Shown piece after piece: positions 1-7,612 of a stretch of DNA of 64,000 nt. How positions within the stretch are numbered: position 1 is the stretch's first letter; each line of letters starts with the position of its first letter. This DNA is from Chthonobacter rhizosphaerae (GTDB lineage Bacteria; Pseudomonadota; Alphaproteobacteria; Rhizobiales; Pleomorphomonadaceae), in assembly GCF_013839525.1 (NCBI RefSeq), contig NZ_JACDIS010000009.1:62001-126000 (forward strand), written 5' to 3'. The notes beneath the pieces were generated by a model, which was not told the DNA's origin, did no database searches, and worked only from the letters and a program-made list of their open reading frames with translations. The translations under genes and the position numbers were made by a program.

Positions 1-1306
1 TCGCGCCGTCGCGCAGGCCCGCGAACACCTCGCCGATCGACATGCGCCGGCGCGGGTTGAGAAGGCCGACCGCGATGCAGAGGGTGATGCCCCAGAAGGC
101 CGCCAGGTAGGGCGTGTAGCCGGCGAGGAGGATGCCGACGAGCACCACGAGCGGGATGACGGTCGGCCAGTCGCGCCGGAACGCGTCCTTCAGGTCCGGC
201 ATCTCGTCCGGGCGCAGGCCCCGGAGCCCGTTGCGCTTGGCTTCGAAGTGCACCTGCACGAGCACCCCGAAGAAGTGCATGAAGGCCGGCACGATCGCGG
301 CCAGGATGATGGTCGTGTAGGGCAGGCCGAGGAATTCGATCATCAGGAAGGCGGCCGCGCCCATGATCGGCGGCGTGATCTGCCCGCCGGTGGACGACGA
401 CGCCTCCACGGCGGCGGCGAACTCGCGCTTGTAGCCGAGCTTGATCATGGCCGGGATGGTGAGCGACCCCACCGTCACCGTGTTGGCGACGGACGATCCG
501 GAGATCATGCCGAACAGCGCCGATCCGAAGATGGAGACCTTGGCGGGCCCGCCGGCGTAGCGCCCGGCGACCCAGGCGGCGCAGTCCAGGAAGAGCTGGC
601 CGAGGCCGATCCGGGTGGCGAACACGCCGAACAGCACGAAGTGGAACACGTAGGTGGAGACCACGCCGAGCGCGATGCCGTAGATGCCCTGGGTCGTCAG
701 GTAGAGGTGGTCGACGAGCTGGGCGACCGTCGCGCCCGGATGGACCAGGATGCCCGGCATGGACGGGCCGAAGATGGCGTAGCTCATGAAGATGAGCGCG
801 ATGATCGGCAGCGGCCAGCCGACGGAGCGCCGGGTCGCCTCCAGGAGGAGGAGGATCAGCACGCCGCCGAGGACCACGTCGGCGGTGGTCGGGTTGCCGA
901 CCCGGAAGGCGAGGGCGTCGAGCGGGATCAGCGGCACGTGGAGCACGGCCACCACGGCGGCGGCGGCGAGCGCCCAGTCGTAGAGCGGGATGCCGGTCGG
1001 GCGGAACCAGGAACCGGGACGCGCCTCGAACCCGCGCCGCGTCGCCGGGAAGACCAGGAAGACGAGCCCAAGCACCAGCGACAGGTGGATGCCGCGATGG
1101 ACCATCTCGGACAGGAGCCCGAAGCCGGCGGTGTAGTAGTGGAAGATTGACAGGGCCACCAGGATGCCGCCGACCAGCCAGTTCGCCCGCGGTGAGAGCG
1201 GCCGGAACCGGATCTCGGAATCGAATCTCTCCTCCAGCTCGCGCGCCTTCGCCTCGTCGAGTTCGAGGGGCGGAAGCGTGGTGTCCGGATTGGTGGGTGA
1301 CGTCAT
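1..1306 (-). CDS. TRAP transporter fused permease subunit (DctQM-like, TAXI system), partial
   Basis: Inner-membrane permease of a TRAP (sodium-driven, binding-protein-dependent) importer. Only the N-terminal roughly 435 residues are visible because the gene runs off the left edge; ATG at 1306. The translation shows a charged N-terminus, then several hydrophobic segments of the small-subunit region, followed by DctM-type helices with the motifs GSALFGMISGSSVANTVTVG and ASSSTGGQITPPIMGAAAF, which are characteristic of the fused 4TM/12TM TRAP permeases used with TAXI binding proteins. The TAXI binding protein lies 75 bp upstream on the same strand, so the two form an operon. The substrate cannot be read from the sequence; the divergent dgcN-like gene suggests an amino acid or a cell-wall derivative, which is inference. 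Confidence 0.9.
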   Translation of the reverse strand, partial: MTSPTNPDTTLPPLELDEAKARELEERFDSEIRFRPLSPRANWLVGGILVALSIFHYYTAGFGLLSEMVHRGIHLSLVLGLVFLVFPATRRGFEARPGSWFRPTGIPLYDWALAAAAVVAVLHVPLIPLDALAFRVGNPTTADVVLGGVLILLLLEATRRSVGWPLPIIALIFMSYAIFGPSMPGILVHPGATVAQLVDHLYLTTQGIYGIALGVVSTYVFHFVLFGVFATRIGLGQLFLDCAAWVAGRYAGGPAKVSIFGSALFGMISGSSVANTVTVGSLTIPAMIKLGYKREFAAAVEASSSTGGQITPPIMGAAAFLMIEFLGLPYTTIILAAIVPAFMHFFGVLVQVHFEAKRNGLRGLRPDEMPDLKDAFRRDWPTVIPLVVLVGILLAGYTPYLAAFWGITLCIAVGLLNPRRRMSIGEVFAGLRDGA

Positions 1307-1381
1307 GGTCTGGGTCCGGTCGGCAAGGGAGATCCTGGGAAGGTCCGCGGCCGGCGGCCGCGGACCCGAGGCGTCGGCGGC

Positions 1382-2365
1382 TTACTTCAGCACGCCCTTC
1401 TCGCGGTAGAAGCGCTCGGCGCCCGGATGAAGCGGGATGCCGAGGCTGGTGGTGGCCGTGTCCAGCGTGATCAGCTTGCCCTTGGCGTGGCCGGCGTCGA
1501 GGGCGGCCCGGGAGGCGTCGTTCCACAGCACGCTGACGATGTTGTAGACGAGATCCTCCGGCAGCTTGGCGCTGGTGACCCACTGGGCGGCGACCGCGAT
1601 GGTCGGCGTCTCGCCGACGCCCGCATAGGTCTCGGCCGGGACGGTGTCCTTGCTGAAGAAGGTGTACTCGCCGATCAGCTTGTCGATCTCCGGCCCGGTG
1701 ATGGGGACGAGCTCGATGCCGCTGGAGGTGGCGAGTTCGGAGATGGCGCCGGTCGGATAGCCGCCCACGAAGAAATAGGCGTCGAGGGCGCCGTCGCGCA
1801 GACGGTCGCCGGCCGGGCCGGGCTTCAGGTATTCGGCCTCCACGTCGTCTTCCGACAGGCCGAACGCGCCGAGCACCAGACGGGCGTCCACCAGGGTGCC
1901 CGACCCGGGCTCGTCGAGCGACACCCGCTTGCCCTTGAGGTCCGCGACCGACTTGATGCCGGATCCCTTGGCGGCCACCAGGTGGATCGTCTCGGGATAG
2001 AGCGTCGCGATCAAGCGAAGATCCTCCACCTTGCCCTGGTCGGCGAACAGGCCGGTGCCGGTGTAGGCCCAGTAGGCCACGTCCGACTGGCTGAACCCGG
2101 ATTCCAGCGAACCGCCCTTGACCGCGTTGATGTTCGCGACCGAGCCGTTGGACGCGACGGCGGTGGCGACCAGGCCCTCCACGCCCTTGCCCTCGGCGCC
2201 GGAGATCGCGTTCGCGATGAGGCCGCCGATCGGGTAGTAGGTGCCGGCCGTGCCGCCGGTGCCGATGCGGAAGAACTGCGGGCTCTGGGCCATCGCCACG
2301 CCCGCGGTTGCGGCGACCGCGCCGACGACGGCGACGGCTGCTATCTTTTTCAGGACCGTGAACAT
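1382..2365 (-). CDS. TAXI family TRAP transporter solute-binding protein
   Basis: Periplasmic binding protein that delivers a small anionic solute to the neighbouring TRAP permease. 327 residues. An N-terminal signal peptide (about residues 1-26, ending AGVAMAQ) precedes the TAXI hallmark RIGTGGTAGTYYPIGG, and the protein continues with GVEGLVATAVASNGSVANI, typical of the family. An in-frame ATG lies 7 codons upstream, but the ATG at 2365 is preceded by GGAG at a good distance and starts directly on the signal peptide, so it is preferred. It is the first gene of the operon with the permease. Family knowledge: one TAXI protein has been crystallised with glutamate or glutamine; the ligand here is unknown. 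Confidence 0.92.
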   Translation of the reverse strand: MFTVLKKIAAVAVVGAVAATAGVAMAQSPQFFRIGTGGTAGTYYPIGGLIANAISGAEGKGVEGLVATAVASNGSVANINAVKGGSLESGFSQSDVAYWAYTGTGLFADQGKVEDLRLIATLYPETIHLVAAKGSGIKSVADLKGKRVSLDEPGSGTLVDARLVLGAFGLSEDDVEAEYLKPGPAGDRLRDGALDAYFFVGGYPTGAISELATSSGIELVPITGPEIDKLIGEYTFFSKDTVPAETYAGVGETPTIAVAAQWVTSAKLPEDLVYNIVSVLWNDASRAALDAGHAKGKLITLDTATTSLGIPLHPGAERFYREKGVLK

Positions 2366-2404
2366 CGGGACTCCTCTCCTGTACAAAGGAAGGAAGCTAG
2401 CATG

Positions 2405-2415
2405 TATGACGCATA
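2405..2415. promoter_or_regulatory. Possible operator palindrome in the TRAP/dgcN divergent promoter
   Basis: TATG-ACG-CATA is a perfect short inverted repeat in the 124-bp gap between the divergently transcribed TAXI binding protein and the dgcN-like gene. Its position fits a shared operator, but short palindromes are common and no regulator gene is adjacent. Confidence 0.25.
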
Positions 2416-2489
2416 AGTCACCGCCCTTCCTGTACCGATCCGCGTTTTCGGTGGTAACGGTCGAAACCCAGCCGTAAAGGTCGCCGTCG

Positions 2490-3497
2490 ATGGAACTGAA
2501 GCAGCCCTATTTCCTCTTCCTCGGAGACGTGCAGGACCAGCTCGCCGCCAAGGTGGCGCATGGCCTGGTGGAATGGCGCCGCGACTGGTGCGTCGGGCAG
2601 CTGCGGCTGCCGGGGTGCCAGGCGGACACCGGCATGCCCGACCTGACGATCCGGGAGGCGGCCGACCGCGGCGCCCGGACCTTCGTGGTCGCCGTCGCCA
2701 ACGCGGGCGGGTTCATCGCGCCGTCCTGGGTGCCGACCATCCTGGAGGCCATCGAGGCCGGGTTCGACGTGGCGTCGGGGCTGCACACGCGGCTGTCGTC
2801 GGTTCCCGAGATCGCCGCGCGGGCGGCCGAGCGGGGCGTCGCGCTCCACGACGTGCGCCACGCGGAGCGCACCTTCGGGACGGGCAAGGGAACGATCCGG
2901 TCCGGTCGCCGCCTGCTGACGGTCGGGACGGACTGCTCGGTCGGCAAGAAGTACACCGCGCTCGCCCTGGAGCAGGAGATGCGCCGCCGGGGCATGGACG
3001 CGGACTTCCGGGCGACCGGCCAGACCGGCGTGCTGATCTCCGGCAGGGGCGTCGCGATCGACGCCGTGGTGGCGGACTTCATCTCGGGCGCCGTGGAATG
3101 GCTCTCCCCGGCCGCCGACGAGGACCACTGGGATCTGGTCGAGGGGCAGGGCTCGCTGTTCCACCCGTCGTTCTCCGGCGTGTCGCTGGGCCTCCTCCAC
3201 GGCGCGCAGCCGGACGCCTTCGTGGTCTGCCACGAGCCCACCCGGCGGACCATGCGCGGCGTGCAGACGCCGGTCCCGTCCATCGCGGACGTGGTGGACA
3301 TGACATTGCGGCTCGGCCGGCTGGTGAACCCGGCGATCCGCTGCTGCGGGATCGCGGTGAACACGGAAAAGCTCGACGACGCCGCGGCCAGGGCCTACCT
3401 CCGCCGGACGGCCCAGGAGCACGCCCTGCCGGCCACCGACCCGATCCGGTTCGGCGTGGGTCCGATCGTCGACCGGCTGGCCGACCTGTCGATCTGA
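2490..3497 (+). CDS. dgcN: DUF1611 family protein, DgcN-type D-glutamate N-acetyltransferase
   Basis: 335 residues with a P-loop at about 146-155 (GTDCSVGKKYT), preceded by the N-terminal domain typical of DUF1611 (ANAGGFIAPSW near 71-80, SGLHTRLS near 96). C-terminal motifs VEGQGSLFHPSFSG and HEPTRRTMRG are also diagnostic. Family knowledge: members acting in D-glutamate use acetylate D-glutamate before the partner DgcA processes it; older annotation calls the family NAD-dependent epimerase. DgcA, an enolase-superfamily protein often encoded alongside, is not visible in this window. The gene is divergent from the TAXI-TRAP importer, which suggests that uptake and processing of the same compound are linked. 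Family assignment is firm; the exact substrate is not. Confidence 0.8.
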   Translation: MELKQPYFLFLGDVQDQLAAKVAHGLVEWRRDWCVGQLRLPGCQADTGMPDLTIREAADRGARTFVVAVANAGGFIAPSWVPTILEAIEAGFDVASGLHTRLSSVPEIAARAAERGVALHDVRHAERTFGTGKGTIRSGRRLLTVGTDCSVGKKYTALALEQEMRRRGMDADFRATGQTGVLISGRGVAIDAVVADFISGAVEWLSPAADEDHWDLVEGQGSLFHPSFSGVSLGLLHGAQPDAFVVCHEPTRRTMRGVQTPVPSIADVVDMTLRLGRLVNPAIRCCGIAVNTEKLDDAAARAYLRRTAQEHALPATDPIRFGVGPIVDRLADLSI

Positions 3498-3591
3498 CGG
3501 CGCGGGCTGGGGAGCGCGCGACGGGGGCCGCGCGCGGAACCTCGGCCGGGCGGACCTGTTCGTCAGGGGTGGCACGAGCAGGAGAGAGCTG

Positions 3592-3801
3592 ATGAGCCCG
3601 AACCGGAAGGAAGTCGCCGACCAGGTGACGGACGAGGACAAGGCGTTGATCGAGAGCGACCCCGAGGCGGACCTCGCCCGCGGCCGCGCGCGCCCCGAGA
3701 CGCCGCCGACGGAACGCGCGCAGCACAAGGGCGACATCGTCCACGAGGAACTCGACCCGATGGAGCCCTCGCCGGGGCACAAGCCGCGCAGCCCGATCTG
3801 A
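3592..3801 (+). CDS. Small hydrophilic hypothetical protein
   Basis: 69 residues, charged throughout and likely disordered (rich in E, D, P, R), with no signal peptide or membrane segment. ATG at 3592 has AGGAGAG about 6 bases upstream. The gene lies 94 bp downstream of dgcN on the same strand and is followed by a GC-rich hairpin. I do not recognise a family and assign no function. The good ribosome site and clean boundaries argue for a real gene. Confidence 0.6.
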   Translation: MSPNRKEVADQVTDEDKALIESDPEADLARGRARPETPPTERAQHKGDIVHEELDPMEPSPGHKPRSPI

Positions 3802-3809
3802 CGTCGGCC

Positions 3810-3832
3810 GGCGCCCCGCCTGTCGGGGCGCC
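3810..3832 (+). terminator. GC-rich hairpin downstream of the 69-aa gene
   Basis: GGCGCCCCG-CCTGT-CGGGGCGCC is a perfect 9-bp stem with a 5-base loop, 9 bases after the stop at 3801. A second small stem (GGCC-TTC-GGCC) follows. There is no T-run, so it may be a weak or Rho-assisted terminator. Confidence 0.45.
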
Positions 3833-3986
3833 TCGGCCTTCGGCCTGATCCGGTCGGGGGGGCGTGGCGCTCGCCGGCGGCGCGGCGGCCGTCTGATTAA
3901 CGAAGACTAAATGTGCAATCGGTGTCTGCTGACACATACAGTTTAGAAAATGTATTGTCGGCGCCTCTGCAAAGGGGCGCACACGC

Positions 3987-5255
3987 ATGCTGGGCATCGA
4001 TAGTCCGTCCGCCGTTGCCGATGCCGCGTCGGCGCCGGGGAGTCCCTTCCCCGACGGGCTGCGGGCCAGCGACGCGGACAGTTTCTCGGCACGGGCCGTT
4101 CGGGACTTGGACGACCCGGCGCTGCTGTCCTTCCTTGGCTGCGCCCCCCGATCGGCGCCGACTCCCTTCCAGGACATGGATTTCCTGGCCGACGTGTTCG
4201 CCACCCTGGGCCGGGAGGCGAACGCGGAGCCGCTGGTGGTTGTCGTCGCCGACCGGACCGGCGAGCCGGTGCTGGCGCTGCCCTTCGCCCTCCGCCGGCG
4301 AGGGCCGTTCCGGGTGGTGGAGGGCATCGACTTCGACGTCTGCGACTACTGGATGCCGCTGCGGTCCGCCCGCGCCCACTGGACCGACGCGGAGATGACC
4401 TCCGTCTGGGCCGCCGTCCGGGCGGCGCTGCCGCCGGCGGATGCGATCACGCTGAAGAAGGTGCCCCTGTCGGTCCACGGCACGCCGCATCCGTTCGCCG
4501 CCTGGTCCAGGCTGAAGCCGATGGGCGCCATCGCGACGCGGGTGCCGCTCGTCGGCGAGGACGGCGCGCCGGTGGCGCTCTCGTCCCTGTCGGTGGTGAA
4601 GGAGACGCGGCAGAAGCTGCGCAAGATCGAGAAGTCCGGCCTGACCGTGGTGGAACTGGCCGCCGACCCGGCGACCGTCCGGAGCCGGCTCGACGACATG
4701 TTCCGGCAGCGCCGGGAGCGGTTCAGCCGCAAGGGGCGGCCGGATCTCCTGTCCCGCGAGACCGCCGAGACCTTCTACCGGACGCGCGCCGAGAAGGGCC
4801 TCGTCGACGGCTCCGTCCGGGTCTTTTCGCTTCGGGTCGGGGACGAAAGCCTCGCGGTCGTCTACGGGCTCAGCCACGGCGGCGTGTTCACCATCCTGAT
4901 CCCCACCATGACCTCCGACGAGCGCTGGCGGACGGCCTCGCCGGGCCTCGTGCTGTTCGTGAAGACGATGGAATGGGCCCAGGCGAACGGGCACCACCTG
5001 TTCGACCTCAGCGTGGGGGCGCTCGCCTACAAGGCCCGCTTCGGCGGGATCGAGACCGACCTCGCCGAGCTGCAGCAGGCCCTCACCCTGAAGGGCGAAG
5101 CGCTCGTGCTCGCCGAGGCCGGCAGGCGCGGGCTCCGGCGCTTCGGCCGCAGCCACCCGGCGGCCGACCAGTGGATGCGCGACCCGACCGGGATGCTGGA
5201 CGCCGCCTGGCGCCGCCGGGTCGGCGGAGCCTCGGGCTCGACGCCGAGGACGTGA
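3987..5255 (+). CDS. GNAT family N-acetyltransferase, CelD/BcsL type
   Basis: 422 residues, cytoplasmic, no signal peptide. The layout fits the two-lobed acetyltransferases of the CelD/BcsL (GNAT_6) group: an N-terminal region with PFQDMDF and LALPFALRRRGPFRVVEG, a basic central segment (VVKETRQKLRKIEKSG at about 205-220) and a C-terminal acyltransferase-like lobe ending DLSVGALAYKARFGG. These proteins are often linked to extracellular polysaccharide, but nothing around it confirms this. ATG at 3987 follows a comparatively AT-rich leader (3895-3965), the likely promoter. An alternative start cannot be excluded. The substrate is unknown. Confidence 0.8.
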   Translation: MLGIDSPSAVADAASAPGSPFPDGLRASDADSFSARAVRDLDDPALLSFLGCAPRSAPTPFQDMDFLADVFATLGREANAEPLVVVVADRTGEPVLALPFALRRRGPFRVVEGIDFDVCDYWMPLRSARAHWTDAEMTSVWAAVRAALPPADAITLKKVPLSVHGTPHPFAAWSRLKPMGAIATRVPLVGEDGAPVALSSLSVVKETRQKLRKIEKSGLTVVELAADPATVRSRLDDMFRQRRERFSRKGRPDLLSRETAETFYRTRAEKGLVDGSVRVFSLRVGDESLAVVYGLSHGGVFTILIPTMTSDERWRTASPGLVLFVKTMEWAQANGHHLFDLSVGALAYKARFGGIETDLAELQQALTLKGEALVLAEAGRRGLRRFGRSHPAADQWMRDPTGMLDAAWRRRVGGASGSTPRT

Positions 5256-5386
5256 CGGGCGGGCGGATCGGCGCGTATGCAGACCGCGGCGGTGCGATCC
5301 GTGTGGAGCCGATACCTCGTCGGGAACAGTTGGCGGCTCAGCCGGTTGCGGGCTTGTCTGACGGTTCTTGCAAGGGATGGTTCGTC

Positions 5387-5599
5387 ATGAAGCACCTCAT
5401 TACGTTCGCCGCCGTGGTCTCGCTCGGTCTCGGGCTCGCGGGCTGCGGGAACACGCAGGGTCAGCGCACGGCGACCGGCGCTCTGATCGGCGGCACCGGC
5501 GGCGCGGTCGTCGGCAATGCGGTCGGCGGCACGGGCGGGGCGATCGTCGGCGGCGTCGCCGGCGGAACCGCCGGCGCGGTGGTCGGCAACAGGATGTGA
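5387..5599 (+). CDS. Small glycine-zipper lipoprotein
   Basis: 70 residues. The N-terminus is a lipoprotein signal peptide with lipobox LAGC (Cys20). The mature part is almost entirely glycine-zipper repeats (GALIGGTGGAVVGN, then GGTGGAIVGG and GGTAGAVVGN), as in small envelope lipoproteins of the OsmB/SlyB type that associate with the outer membrane. The reading frame stays open upstream into the acetyltransferase gene, but ATG 5387 starts exactly on the signal peptide and has AAGGGA upstream, which decides the start. A strong GC hairpin follows the stop. Probably a monocistronic envelope-stress type gene; the role is inferred from the family only. Confidence 0.8.
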   Translation: MKHLITFAAVVSLGLGLAGCGNTQGQRTATGALIGGTGGAVVGNAVGGTGGAIVGGVAGGTAGAVVGNRM

Positions 5600-5604
5600 C
5601 CGGA

Positions 5605-5638
5605 CGGGCGGGGCCGGCCCTTCGGCCAACCCCGCCCG
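5605..5638 (+). terminator. Hairpin after the glycine-zipper lipoprotein gene
   Basis: CGGGCGGGG (5605-5613) pairs perfectly with CCCCGCCCG (5630-5638), with an inner GGCC/GGCC stem. It lies 5 bases after the stop and between two convergent genes, so it may end transcription from both sides. No clear U-tract. Confidence 0.55.
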
Positions 5639-5681
5639 GTCCCACTTCTCCTGCATCAGGCTTTCGGGCCGATAAGCCCGG

Positions 5682-7052
5682 TCACGGCGTGGCCGGGGCG
5701 AGCGGCGTCTCGGTCGCGACCGCCGCGTCGTCGGCGTCCGCCACCAGCGTGGACGTATCCGCGTCCGTTGATGCCGTATCGTCCGTGACGTCGTCGGCCG
5801 GCGCATCGACCACGTCCGTCGGATCGTCCGTCACGGCGCCGTCCGTGACGTCGTCGACATCGTCGGCCGGCGCGTCGACCACGTCCGTCGGATCGTCCGT
5901 CACGGTGCCGTCCTCGACGGGCGCCGGGGCCGGGGCGGCGGCCTGGTCGCGGAGCGTGTCCATGTAGCCGCTCTCGTCGATCAGGCGATCGACTTCCGCC
6001 TGGACGAGTCCGTCCTCGGTGATCTCCCCCGGCTTGTTCGCGGCGGCCTTCAGGGCGTCGAGTGCGCCGGCGGCGGCGGTTTCCACGGCGAGACCCGCCG
6101 TGGCGGCGTCCGCCGCGGCGAGCGCCTGGGCGTCCGCGGCGGTGGCGAGCGCGGCCGCTTCCGGGCTGGCGAGGGCGGCCCCGATGGCGTCTCGGCGGGC
6201 GGCCTCCTCGGTGGTCGGGGCGGTCAGCGACGACAGGGCCGCGTACTCCGCCTCCAGCGCGTCGAGCGAGACGCCGGCCACGTCCGGATGGGCGGTGCCG
6301 AAGGCCGCGGTCGCGTCGGTCACGGCGAGATCGGCAGCCGCCAGAGCCGCCCCGGTGGCGGCGGCATCGGTGACGGCCTGTTCGGCTGCGAGGCGGGCCG
6401 CCGCATAGGCGGCGATGCGGCCGACGCGCGAGTTCGGGTCGGCGTTGACATAGGCGTTCAGGTTGGCATGGGCCGCGTTGAGGGCGCCGAGGCGGGCCGC
6501 GAGCGGCTTGGCCTTGGGGCCGGACGGCTTGGCCGGCGGGGTCGGCACGGTGGCCGGCGAAAGGGCGACGGTCTCGGTGCGGGCCTTCTTCGTTTCGGCC
6601 TTGGTCACCTTGGTGGCGCGCTTGGCGCGAGTCTCCGCGGTCTCGCGCTTCTTCGCCTTGGCGGTCTCGGCCTTGCGGGACTTGGTGGTCTCCGGTTCGG
6701 GAGAGCGGAAATAGTCCGCCAGGGAGCGGATCTCGCGGCCGCTCTCGCGGCGGGAGCCCTTGGCGTCGCCCTTCCGACCGGCGGAGCCGGCGTCCGCCGA
6801 CGAGCCGCGGCCACCGCCGCCGGCGCTCCCGCCGCCGCCGTTGCCTTTGCCGCCGCCATTACCGTTGCCGCCGCCGTTCCCGCCGCCATTGCCGCCACCG
6901 TTCCCGCCGCCATTGCCGCCGCCGTCCTTGGCGTAGGCCGACGGGCCGCCGATGCCGGCGACGTCCGGCATGGGAATCGTGGTGAGAACGAGCGCCAGGG
7001 CGGCGCCGAGAGAGAGGGAGCGGGCGAAGGCGCGAATGGCAGTCCGGGTCAT
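5682..7052 (-). CDS. Secreted low-complexity Ala-rich protein with GGGN and TDDPTDVVDAPADDV repeats
   Basis: 456 residues. A signal peptide (residues 1 to about 42, ending SAYA) is followed by tandem Gly-Gly-Gly-Asn repeats, a basic Lys/Thr/Ala stretch (TKSRKAETAKAKKRETA), a long alanine-rich, probably helical region (about 190-380) and an acidic C-terminus with two near-copies of VTDDPTDVVDAPADDV. The frame is open 84 codons further upstream, but ATG 7052 begins the signal peptide and has TGGAG upstream. No catalytic motif or anchor is visible. The layout (flexible linker, helical stalk, acidic tail) suggests an extracellular or periplasmic structural protein, but I do not recognise a family. 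The repeats are also seen as DNA direct repeats at 5781-5909. Confidence 0.65.
   Translation of the reverse strand: MTRTAIRAFARSLSLGAALALVLTTIPMPDVAGIGGPSAYAKDGGGNGGGNGGGNGGGNGGGNGNGGGKGNGGGGSAGGGGRGSSADAGSAGRKGDAKGSRRESGREIRSLADYFRSPEPETTKSRKAETAKAKKRETAETRAKRATKVTKAETKKARTETVALSPATVPTPPAKPSGPKAKPLAARLGALNAAHANLNAYVNADPNSRVGRIAAYAAARLAAEQAVTDAAATGAALAAADLAVTDATAAFGTAHPDVAGVSLDALEAEYAALSSLTAPTTEEAARRDAIGAALASPEAAALATAADAQALAAADAATAGLAVETAAAGALDALKAAANKPGEITEDGLVQAEVDRLIDESGYMDTLRDQAAAPAPAPVEDGTVTDDPTDVVDAPADDVDDVTDGAVTDDPTDVVDAPADDVTDDTASTDADTSTLVADADDAAVATETPLAPATP
5781..5909. repeat. Two direct repeats (60 and 69 bp) inside the Ala-rich protein gene
   Basis: 5781-5840 and 5841-5909 share the blocks GTCCGTGACGTCGTCG and CACGTCCGTCGGATCGTCCG. 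They encode the TDDPTDVVDAPADDV repeats, the second copy carrying an extra 9 bp. This looks like recent in-frame duplication. Confidence 0.8.
6836..6928. repeat. Tandem 12-bp repeats encoding Gly-Gly-Gly-Asn
   Basis: On the plus strand the block reads as repeated GCCGCCGTTCCC / GCCGCCATTGCC units, encoding GGGN or GGNG units just after the signal peptide of the minus-strand protein. Units differ only at third positions, typical of slippage-prone repeats. Confidence 0.8.
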
Positions 7053-7268
7053 GACGAGGTCTCCAGGGGAGCGTGGCCTTCTGTCATACAATTGACCCGA
7101 GGAGCCGTGGTGGACGACCGCGCAATGCCGTTCACGAACCGTCAACGACACCGGTCGAGTTCGACCGGTCGCCCGGGGAAAGGCGCCACCGCCCGACCCG
7201 CCGGGCTGGCGACCTCGGGCGGGATCGGGCGGAGTGGGCGCTGAAATCGGCCATTTCGCCGGGCCGGT

Positions 7269-7282
7269 TTGATCGACATCAA
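7269..7282. promoter_or_regulatory. Perfect FNR/FixK-type box
   Basis: TTGAT-CGAC-ATCAA matches the FNR/FnrL/FixK consensus TTGAT-N4-ATCAA at every defined base. Its centre is about 64 bp before the ATG at 7340, so a class II promoter (site near -41.5) would start near 7317 and leave a short leader. It could also act on the divergent gene at 7052, but that distance is large. Implies oxygen-responsive control, which is inference. Confidence 0.75.
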
Positions 7283-7339
7283 TGTCACGATATGCGTCAT
7301 GCACGACTGTCCGGGCCGGGGGCTGTGGAGGATCGGGTC

Positions 7340-7555
7340 ATGGATGTGCGTGCGGAGCAGCTTGTTCAGGCGATCGAATCGGTCGGAGGGACGATCACGG
7401 CGGTCGGCCCGGCCCACTATGTGATCGAGCCGCCGAACGCCCCGGGCGAGCGGGAGAAGATGGAGCGGGTGCTGGTCCAGATCGGCAACCGCGAGCCGTT
7501 CCGCGGCGATCTTCTCCGCTACCTGATCGGCACGGGGCGCATGATCGGCCTGTGA
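7340..7555 (+). CDS. Small hypothetical protein behind an FNR box
   Basis: 71 residues, no signal peptide or membrane segment, sequence MDVRAEQLVQAIESVGGT... ending YLIGTGRMIGL. It looks like a compact soluble alpha/beta fold. The frame is open further upstream, but ATG 7340 has GGAGGA about 8 bases before it and lies correctly behind the FNR-type box at 7269-7282. I do not recognise a family. The regulatory site suggests expression under low oxygen. The gene is convergent with the BCCT transporter gene. Confidence 0.65.
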   Translation: MDVRAEQLVQAIESVGGTITAVGPAHYVIEPPNAPGEREKMERVLVQIGNREPFRGDLLRYLIGTGRMIGL

Positions 7556-7612
7556 AGCGCCCCACCCCTCCGACTCCCGGTCCGATCGGGATGCGGGCGG
7601 CGGCGGCGGAGG

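Noticed and set aside
4973-5386. Upstream extension of the glycine-zipper lipoprotein gene
   Set aside because: It would overlap the acetyltransferase gene and bury the signal peptide and lipobox.
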